Shown here: one piece after another, positions 10,425 through 17,069 of the stretch | Layout of the letters: every line of letters begins with the position of its first letter | Position numbering within the stretch: the first letter of the stretch is position 1 | Assembly (NCBI GenBank): GCA_022496205.1 | Contig: WTXD01000218.1 | Span: 1-17,069 of the forward strand | Length of the DNA: 17,069 nt | Source of the DNA: Gloeopeniophorella convolvens | Taxonomy: Eukaryota; Basidiomycota; Agaricomycetes; Russulales | Direction: 5' to 3' | Position numbers and translations under genes: made by a program | The notes under the pieces: model-generated | Told to the model about the DNA's origin: nothing | The model's database searches: none | Seen by the model: only the letters and a program-made list of their open reading frames with translations

Positions 10425-10710
10425 CGTTTCCTCTTCCCTCTCCCTCCTGCTGTACCTGCAAGCTAAGGTTTGTATAGGATGGAACTGGGCATAGGAGTGA
10501 GTGTTCAGCATGTCCTACACGGCTTTGCTGACTTTGCTATTAGTACAACACTTTGCTGGCTTGCTGCTGCCTCCCTCCCTCCCTCTCTCTTAGCTCTCAG
10601 TCCTCTGGCTGATATAAGGTATGTCTTCTTACTCTTTCATGCACATTGTTGACACCATGGAGCAGCAGACTTCTTGGTTCCTGGCTGGATGACTTGTGGT
10701 TGAGGGTCAG

Positions 10711-10746
10711 GGTTAGGTCTTTAGGGTGGGTTAGGGTTAGGGTTAG
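10711..10746 (+). repeat. Short interstitial telomere-like TTAGGG array
   Basis: It holds TTAGGG at 10721-10726, 10731-10736 and 10737-10742, with degenerate TTAGG/TTAG copies at 10713 and 10743. TTAGGG is the telomere unit of most fungi. It lies within the inverted-repeat element, in the AT-rich right flank. Confidence 0.8.
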
Positions 10747-11008
10747 TATTAAGTATTAGTTACCTTAGTATAGAATGTTAGTAGTGTATATTGGAATATT
10801 AGCTCCTTTCTCATGTTTCTATATCATAGTGTGATCACCTTTTGACTGGCTTATTTATGTCTTATTATGTGCCTTATCTTTGGGAGTTCTTTTAAAGATG
10901 CTAATAAGATGTAGGTCTTATGACTAGTGTGGCAATTTAGATGGATAAGGACAAAATAAGCCCAGTTCCCAATAATAACTTATTAAGATCTTATTTCCTG
11001 CTATAAGA

Positions 11009-11026
11009 GGGGAGGTTTTTGCAGAG
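11009..11026 (-). repeat. Right terminal inverted repeat
   Basis: This is GGGGAGGTTTTTGCAGAG, the inverted partner of 8916-8933 with one mismatch (A at 8920 against the base paired with 11022). Confidence 0.7.
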
Positions 11027-11177
11027 TTGCATCGAGGTTGGTATAGTGATGTTCATTCCTGCATAGAGCATGCTAATTTCCTTTAACAGAAGTAGTTACT
11101 ATACTTGTAACACGTCATTGCACTACGGGGAAGTCATAATGAGTTATTTTTCTACATTTAGTTCCTGTGCACGCACC

Positions 11178-11761
11178 TCAAAATGCATCTGCGACTGCTT
11201 CGCGTCTTTCCTCCACCGGCTCTTCGGCGGCAGAATTGTCTTCTGTGACCGAGTCTTCACCTCCCAGTAGCACCCTTTTGCTCTCAAATAGATCATAGAA
11301 CAAGTTCTCAGGTATGTCTGGCATTTTCATCATTCGTATCGGTTGCTTCATCTCCTCTTCCTCACTGTCAGGAACCATATCTGGATCTGGCTCTGGTCGA
11401 ACATCGTAAGTTCAGAGGTGAGCTGGTCGCTTTGCTCATGCCTTCTCCAAGTCGGTTTCGTCAATCGTGCTGGCGCTGTGCTTTGTTCCGGAATTTGGCC
11501 TCGGTACCACGTCTGTGTGGTGGTGTTTCTTGTAGACAGGCAGCGCAGGCATATCGGTAGGAGGTGAGGGCCCAGAGCAGCGTACTTTGATTTTCTGGCT
11601 ATTAGGTGAGTTTTCCCCGCCATTTCATTACACGCAAGGTTACTCACTATATCCCTAGCAGTCGGTGGTATCGTGATAAGTAGTAATGGAGCCTGCCTCC
11701 CGCATCTGGGATCCAAGTCAACGTCGATGTTCACTTTTGTAGAGGATGATTCGGGGGACAT
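11178..11761 (-). CDS. Possible acidic protein, multi-exon, unrecognised
   Basis: On the minus strand a frame ending at 11178 reads as a plausible acidic C-terminus (PEPDPDMVPDSEEEEM, then IPENLFYDLFESK, then a Glu-rich end). A possible start is the ATG at 11761, with a frame to about 11655. The joins between these parts are not resolved. The plus strand of the same stretch also has good splice-like signals (CAG|GTATGT at 11310, CATG|GTGAGTG near 11760, TTGTAG near 11868) and a Ser-rich frame 11162-11298 that could be the lost tail of the Myb gene. Strand choice is therefore open. No domain is recognised. Confidence 0.3.
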
Positions 11762-12002
11762 GGTGAGTGCTACAGGTGAACGGGTGACCCGCCCACCGTA
11801 TTACCAATGGGATTTCTTTTCGACTGTCTGCTTCTTGATTGAATCCCGCTAACTCCACGTGTTGTAGATCTCCAGCCTCACAACGCAGTGACCGTGAAGA
11901 CATTCGGTTGGGTAAGTGTTCATGCATCGGTGTTTGAATGTGACCCTGACTGACAGTTCCTTCTCCCCACCACCCGGACCCTCACTGCGACTGTTGCCCC
12001 TC
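11762..12002. other. Upstream region of the Plavaka transposase
   Basis: There is no recognisable coding sequence. A splice-like pair (GTGAGTG near 11763, TTGTAG near 11868) is present on the plus strand. I looked for a CACTA-type terminal motif marking the left end of the Plavaka element and did not find a convincing one. Confidence 0.35.
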
Positions 12003-14276
12003 ATGCCGGGGTGTCACTGTGGCCAGCAGTTCGACAATAACACGCAATGGAAAAGGCATCGCTCAAAGTGCCGCCTTGTTATGCAAGGCTCTTCGGAATC
12101 CCATCAACTCACGTCAAAAATCGCGAAAGACGGCAGAGTAGCGGTCCCCACCAAGCGGCCCCACGATGAAATGTCTATTGTATGCAACCGCTAATCTCTC
12201 CATTGTATGTGGGCTGAATGATTATGTTATCTCCAGACGCATGTGGCTGTTTATAGAAGCAGCAAAAAACACCACAAGAGAGCTCCTGAGACGGTGAGTA
12301 TAATTTTCTTGAACATAAGACCATACAACCAATGTTGCAAATGTAGCCACTCAGCACTATTTTTGAGGAGCCGTTTGCCGGCGCACCACCGGCTGAGCCT
12401 CCATCCCTGACGGAGGAGTTGCCAGTCATCGTGACGCATGCCAGCAGACGAATGCGGCATACCTGGCAGGTTGAAGACGTCCTCCTGGATGTTCCTGGCG
12501 CGGAACCGGAGCTAGAAACACCTACGGATGCGGACAACATGGGTGCAGGGCCAATACGCAGCACCACACGGAGGATCGTCTGCCTCCTTGTGACAGATCC
12601 AATGCGCACTGCGTTGGACAAGTTCGCCTTGCGTCGGTTCTACAAACGTCGCCCGGTCCATACACAAGCACCTGAGCTAGATCTCGCAACTCAATACACA
12701 CCCACCGCCGACACTGCCACTGCACGCAAGTCACATTGCAGCATCAAGGACATCATTGCTCCTTACCCCAATCTCTCCTCATGGCTTTTCGGGCATCACT
12801 ATTGGCTGAGTGGGCAGAAGAAGACTCAGGACGACTGAGAAGCGCTTCAGAAAATCTTCAGTCGGACAGACTTCATTCCGAGCGATATCGCCAGAGTAAA
12901 CTTCAAGAATATCAACGCAAAGCTTTCGTCCGCAGAAGGCACCATGCCTTGGGACATTGATCGCGATGGTTGGAAGGAGTCGTCTATCAGCATCAACATG
13001 CCTCTTACGGAGAAATCAACGCAGTCGAGCAGGCGGGCTCAAGTTAACGATGTGCGTCGGTTTGCTTGTCACGAGTTCCACAAGAGCATACCACCATCCC
13101 AGCCTCGCGAAGGTGTCCCCTTCATCGTTCCCAGCTTCTGGCACAGGTCCTTATGTGCTGAGATCTGGAAGACCCTCACCACAGACCCTGCTGCTTGCGA
13201 CTTCGTGTTTGACCCATTCCACCTTGAGTTCCACGATCCCTTGCAAGATGGAAAGGTGGAGCACGTGTATGGCGAGTTATACAACTCTGACGCATTCGTT
13301 AATGAGGATATACGGCTTTAAAACTCGCCGTGAGAGCCAGGATGCGACCTGCCTCAGGCAATCATGGGTCTAGAACTCTGGTCTGATGCAACACAGCTTG
13401 CTCACTTTGCCCATCAAAAGACATGGCCAGTGTATATGTACTTTGGAAATCACTTTGGAAATCAGTTGAAGTACGAACGTGCACGGCCCACCAGCAAGGC
13501 AGCTCATCACGTTGCGTACTTTCCAGTAGTATGTGGTGCATAGTACATTGCATAGCCTTGCGCTGACAACCTCATACAGCTTCCCGACAACATCCACGAC
13601 TTTATCAAGAAAAATAATGGCGGGAAACCCACGTCATCCAAGGTCTTGACGCACTGCTGGCGCAAGTTGTTCCAGGGTGGTTTGGAACTACTGTTCGACG
13701 ATGAATTCGTTCACGCATACAAACATGGCATGGTCGTCGACTGTATAGATGGGGTTTGGCGCCGCATATACCCTTGCCTCTTCATTTACTCAGCGGATTA
13801 TCTGGAAAAGTAAATTTTGCCCTGTTTCTTCATTCGTGTCCTAACACATCAACTTTGATAGAATTCTCATTGCGACCATACGAGACAAAGGGGGATGCCC
13901 ATGTCCTAGATGTCTCATAACATTCGAGCAGATCCCTGCTCTGGGAACCCAGGAAGACTGCAATCGCCGCAAAGATTTGGCACGAGAAGATAGCAACTCT
14001 CGACGGGAAGCAGTGTCAGAAGCTCACGGTTTAATATATCGCGATGGCTATGTCGTCAACTCGATACATGTTGAGAAACTGCTGAAGCCGCAGTCGCTTG
14101 TGCCTACCAGGGTGTGTCATGTGAGGAACTTGCATTCGTGTTCATCTTCTGAAGGAGCCACTCAACAGAATACCTTGTCTGAACAACTCAAATTCAATGA
14201 TATCCTCGACGACCATTCCTTCGACTTCCACAAGATTTTTGCGGTTGACCCCCTGCATGAATTCAAACTAGGAGTT
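12003..14276 (+). pseudogene. Plavaka (CACTA-type) transposase, stop-ridden and truncated by a Copia insertion
   Basis: Plavaka elements are cut-and-paste transposons frequent in Agaricomycetes. Exons: 12003-12179, 12237-12293, 12347-13525, 13580-13809, 13862-14111, 14169-14276. All are GT-AG with agreeing phases. The start at 12003 opens a C2H2-like finger (CHCGQQF...RHRSKC, residues 4-23). Later family landmarks are GWKESSISINMP (about 12970), VYGELYNSDAF (about 13265), LELWSDATQL (about 13373), PVYVYFGN (about 13430), CLFIYSADYLEK (about 13773) and GGCPCPRCL (about 13890). The sequence ends in DPLHEFKLGV, where the retrotransposon starts; family members usually continue with WK and several hundred residues. 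In-frame stops in exon 3 are TGA 12836-12838, TAA 13319-13321 and TGA 13331-13333. The rest would lie beyond the right edge, past the retrotransposon. It cannot encode active transposase as seen. Confidence 0.88.
13441..13464 (+). repeat. 12-bp tandem duplication in the transposase exon
   Basis: CTTTGGAAATCA occurs twice in tandem (13441-13452 and 13453-13464), adding four residues so that the conserved YFGN motif reads FGNHFGNQ. The frame is kept. Relatives normally have one FGN at this place. Confidence 0.85.
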
Positions 14277-14761
14277 TGTTGAAGCGTAGCAGAGGGTGGA
14301 GTGACAACTGAAGGACACAGAGTGACGCTCAGTCAGAGAAGGTCAAAAGACTTATACATTAGTGCAATACCTGAAGGACACAGAGTGACGCTATAAGGTA
14401 AGGTAAGCATAAGGTAGAAGTGAAAGGAGCGGTAGTGTACTTGCCTCAGTCAGAGAAGGTCAAAAGACTGAGGCTACAAAGGCGAAGAAAGAGGTCCTTA
14501 TATACAGTAAGGAGCGACAGATAGCATGTGATAAACACTGCTTAGAAAGCCTAGGAGACCCACATGAAACGGAGTAAGAGTGGGTACCGGAGTACAAGGT
14601 GGGTCATGGAATGCCCTAGAATAGTCCAGAACATGGAAACGAATGTGGGGCTGAACACAGCCTTAAGTCTAGAACATTATGTACACAAGATAAGATAGTC
14701 CTTGATCATTAGGTCCATATCTAATCTAATCAGAGCCGCCAGGACACTGTCCGTCTCAACA
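14277..14761 (-). repeat. 3' LTR of the Copia element, 485 bp
   Basis: Plus-strand reading starts TGTTGAAGCG and ends CCGTCTCAACA. It is the same family as the solo LTR at 394-802 but longer. The extra length comes from internal duplications: 14308-14329 recurs at 14371-14392, and 14328-14352 recurs at 14445-14469, all identical. A minus-strand TATA-like TATATAAGGAC lies near 14493-14503, suited to the U3 promoter. Confidence 0.92.
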
Positions 14762-14769
14762 TCCCCCCG
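14762..14769 (-). promoter_or_regulatory. Polypurine tract of the Copia element
   Basis: On the minus strand the sequence CGGGGGGA directly precedes the 3' LTR start TGTTGAGACGG. A purine run at this place primes plus-strand synthesis in LTR retrotransposons. Confidence 0.85.
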
Positions 14770-14784
14770 TGATCAAGACATCCA

Positions 14785-17069
14785 TCATCCTACTAAACCC
14801 ATTTGCCCAGAGAGCAGGGAGTGGCGCGATTTGGCAAGTGATTTTGTTAAGCCATCTGCTACCATGTCCTCTGTCTTGGTGCGAACCAGATCTACGACGT
14901 TGTTTTGAACATACTTGCAGATCTTGTGGTGCTTTAGCTGGATATGTTTGGATCTCCTGCCAGTAACTGGATTGCTGGCGAGGTCAACTGAACCTTTGTT
15001 GTCGCCGTGCAACAGGATTGGATCTTCAACATTGTATCCTAGCTCAGAGTAGAAGCTCTGATACCACGCGGCTTGGTTGCCAGCGTCGGTTAAGGCCATG
15101 TACTCGGCTTCAGTGGTGCTGAGGGCGATGGTCTTTTGCTTGCGCGAGGACCAAGAGATTGCGCCTTCTGCTAGAAGGAATACGTAGCCAGAGGTGGAAC
15201 GGTAGTCGTCTGGGTTGTCTCCCCAGCTTGAGTCGGAGTAACCATAAAGTCCGACCCCATTGGCCCCATCATAGCGAATGCGATAGTTAATAGTCCCCTT
15301 GAGGTATTTGAGGACATATTTTGCAAGGCTTAGATGTTTTGGTGAGGGATTTGCTGCGTACTGGGCAAGGCGTCCCACAGCAAAGGAAATGTCCGGTCTA
15401 GTGCCAAGGTTTGCATAGAGCAAACTTCCGATGAGAGATTGATAGTACTGTCTCTCTTCAGCGGATGCCTCCTTATCTGACTTGACAAGGTGCACTTCGG
15501 TGCCAGCAGGAAGGGGGTGAGATTAGGATCGGCACCATCCAGCTTGAATTGCTTCAGCTTGTGGAGGCTATATCCTGACTGGTCGATCTCTAGGCGGCGT
15601 AAGGGTCGATCGTGAGTAATGCGAACCCCGAGGTAGGACTGGATTTCTCCAAGATCCGTCATCTCATAGCGCGCACTAAGAGCAGTCTTGATGCGAGTAA
15701 CCTCAGATAGGGAGTTCCCCATCAAAGTGATGTCGTCAACGTATAGAATAATGATGATTTTTATATCCCCCCCACGTTGAAGATACACATAGATCCCAGC
15801 ATCTGAGACCGTGCACGTAAAGCCGAGTTCCTCAAGAACTCCATGGAATTGCAAGTTCCATGCGTGTGAAGCTTGTTTGAGACCATAGATTGCCTTTTTA
15901 AGGCGGCAGACCTTGTTCTCCTGGCCTGGTACTGCGAAACCTTGTGGTTGCTCCATATAGATTTCCTCATCCAGGTTGCCATGAAGGAACGCCGACTTGA
16001 CGTCCATCTGGTGGATTTCCCAATCCTCTAGCGCAGCTAACGCTAGCAAGAGTCGTAGTGACTCAAATCTGGCAACTGGAGAGAAGGTTTCGTCGTAGTC
16101 TATCCCAGGGACTTGTGTAAAGCCCTTTGCCACCAACCGAGCTCGAAAGCGTCCATCTGCTTTGAGCTTGAAAACCCATTTGGATTTTACGCTTTGCGAC
16201 CTGCAGGGAGATCCATTAACTCCCATGTGCCATTCTTGGCAAGAGCGTCCATTTCATATTGGCACGCTTCAGTCCATTCCTCCGCGTTTTCAGACCGCAT
16301 TGCCTCTTTGTAAGTGGCAGGATCTTCACCAATTGCAGCTGCAAGTAGCTCTGCAATTCCCAGACGTCCAGACCGGAATTCAGCGTTATCTCCAGAGTAG
16401 TACTTGGGGTTAGGACAATGCGGGCGCCAGTGCGCCGCACAGGCCGAGCCTCATCCATTTCCCTAAGTAGCCAGCTACGCTGCTCGGCATTCCCCCGCAT
16501 TTGCTCAGGAGTTGGGGGGGTGGATCTACTACTGGTGGCTGAATTATAGGTTCCAGTCTCTCCATATGTGGAGATACCACGGCTGGCCAGTGAACTGGCC
16601 GTGTGGTGCGTCTTTGAGGGGTCTAGGGACCGGTGTTTGTCTGAATAGAGGTGGAGGGGTGACAGGTCGCTGTACAATGAAGGGGTTTTCTTCCTGTTTT
16701 TCTTCCTTTGCAGGCGGATTAGGGGCGCAGGAGAGGGAACAGGAGGTGGTGGAGGCGGTGGATTGCCGGTGGGATAGCGTTGTACCGTTGGCACTGGTAA
16801 GACAACTGGGGCTGGTTGGAGAACAGTAGAGGACGGCTCAGGCCTCTGCTTGATGGGAATGTGCTCTCATCAAAGGTCACATCGCGGACACTTCAATAGA
16901 GTGAGTACGTCCATTCCATAGTCGGTAGCCCTTAGAACCCGACTTGTACCCAACAAACGTGGTCTCAATCGCCTTAGTGTCGAGTTTCCTACGCTTATCA
17001 CTAGGCACATGTTTATATGCCAAGCATCCAAAGACGCGAAAGTAAGAGACATCAGGAGTGTGACCAGCA
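14785..17069 (-). pseudogene. Copia Pol polyprotein (integrase C-terminus, reverse transcriptase, RNase H), frameshifted
   Basis: This copies element RNA into DNA and integrates it, acting in virus-like particles. Reading on the minus strand: integrase C-terminal part at 17069-16890 (RVFGCLAYKHVP, FVGY, GYRLW); a Pro-rich linker (seven prolines near 16750); a PKYYSGDNAE-type segment and the region before the reverse transcriptase near 16400-16190 (EEWTEACQYEMDAL); then reverse transcriptase with KSKWVFK, QMDVKSAFLHG, YGLKQ and the catalytic YVDD at 15732-15743. RNase H follows with GYSDSSWGD, RSTSGYVF, STTEAEYMAL and the terminal DMVADGLTK. The stop is at 14785. Frame breaks, each like a 1-nt loss, are near 16885 (after EVS), near 16190 (before VKSKW) and at the five-G run 15513-15517, with perhaps another near 16410. 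All catalytic motifs I can see are intact, so the copy may be fairly young. Confidence 0.9.

Larger units (their letters stand above)
8916..11026. mobile_element. Terminal-inverted-repeat DNA element, about 2.1 kb, probably non-autonomous
   Basis: Its ends are inverted copies of CTCT(A/G)CAAAAACCTCCCC. The terminal 270-550 bp on each side are AT-rich and hold repeated CTTAT motifs in the same orientation (left near 8947, 8965, 8974; right near 10850, 10861, 10873, 10917, 10979, 10990). The middle, about 9240-10460, is GC-rich and gene-like. There is no recognisable transposase, so it would depend on another element. The left end lies just after the third Myb repeat of the upstream gene. I found no convincing target duplication (TT on both sides is uninformative), so the superfamily cannot be named. 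A hAT-like element is one option. Confidence 0.55.
14277..17069 (-). mobile_element. Ty1/Copia retrotransposon, 3' half (runs off the right edge)
   Basis: On the minus strand the order is integrase end (17069-about 16890), linker, reverse transcriptase (about 16190-15520), RNase H (about 15520-14785), polypurine tract, 3' LTR (14761-14277). This is the Copia order, integrase before reverse transcriptase. It is inserted in the Plavaka transposase; the 5 bases before it (14272-14276) are GAGTT, the expected target duplication, with its partner outside the window. The 5' LTR, primer site and gag are not visible. The frame is broken in several places, so this copy is not autonomous. Confidence 0.93.

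Noticed and set aside
8908..11034. 8-bp target duplication (hAT type) around the inverted-repeat element
   Set aside because: GGTTCATT on the left and TTGCATCG on the right do not match, so no superfamily is assigned.
16512..16829. 105-codon plus-strand frame
   Set aside because: It is antisense to the Pro-rich linker of the Copia polyprotein and is a shadow of it.
1..17069. tRNA, rRNA, CRISPR arrays, bacterial operons
   Set aside because: No tRNA A/B box pair in proper spacing, no rRNA core sequence and no regularly spaced direct repeats were seen. The gene structure is eukaryotic.

Overview
This window looks like a repeat-rich stretch of a filamentous basidiomycete genome, most likely an Agaricomycete. 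The evidence is genes split by many 47-60 bp GT-AG introns with CTAAC/CTGAC-like branch sites, a Plavaka-type (CACTA superfamily) transposase, Ty1/Copia and Ty3/Gypsy-like LTRs, and no bacterial operon layout. Family calls come from reading the translations; no search was run.

Layout, left to right. 1-393 (+): 3' end of an unrecognised gene, cut by a solo Copia-family LTR (394-802, target duplication GAGCG). 803-1664: no gene seen. 1665-5815 (-): a multi-exon gene resembling transcription elongation factor Spt5 (acidic N-terminus, NGN domain, several KOW-like segments). One KOW exon is split by a solo Gypsy-like LTR (2915-3569, target duplication AGCAC), and one intron is swollen by a GC-rich LTR-like insertion full of CTCGGCCG (about 4369-5178). 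5816-7148: spacer between divergent genes. 7149-about 8915 (+): a gene with three Myb-type repeats like the Reb1/TTF-I family. Its exon 5 is split by a third solo LTR (7730-8269, target duplication AAGAT), and its 3' part is cut off by a 2.1 kb element with terminal inverted repeats (8916-11026). That element carries a GC-rich gene-like segment and a short TTAGGG array. 11027-12002: unresolved sequence with an acidic reading frame on the minus strand. 12003-14276 (+): a Plavaka transposase gene with six exons and three in-frame stops. 14277-17069 (-): the 3' half of a Ty1/Copia retrotransposon, inserted exactly at the conserved HEF(E/K)LGV-like motif of the transposase and running off the window.

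The main observation is that every recognisable gene is interrupted. For two of the solo LTRs, taking out the LTR and one copy of the 5-bp duplication gives a continuous reading frame through a known domain (KOW, Myb). Those genes were therefore intact in these exons when hit, and the LTRs later lost their partners by LTR-LTR recombination. The window is best read as a nested-insertion graveyard over two former transcription-related genes. No new functional system was found with confidence. The least explained item is the 2.1 kb inverted-repeat element with its GC-rich cargo.
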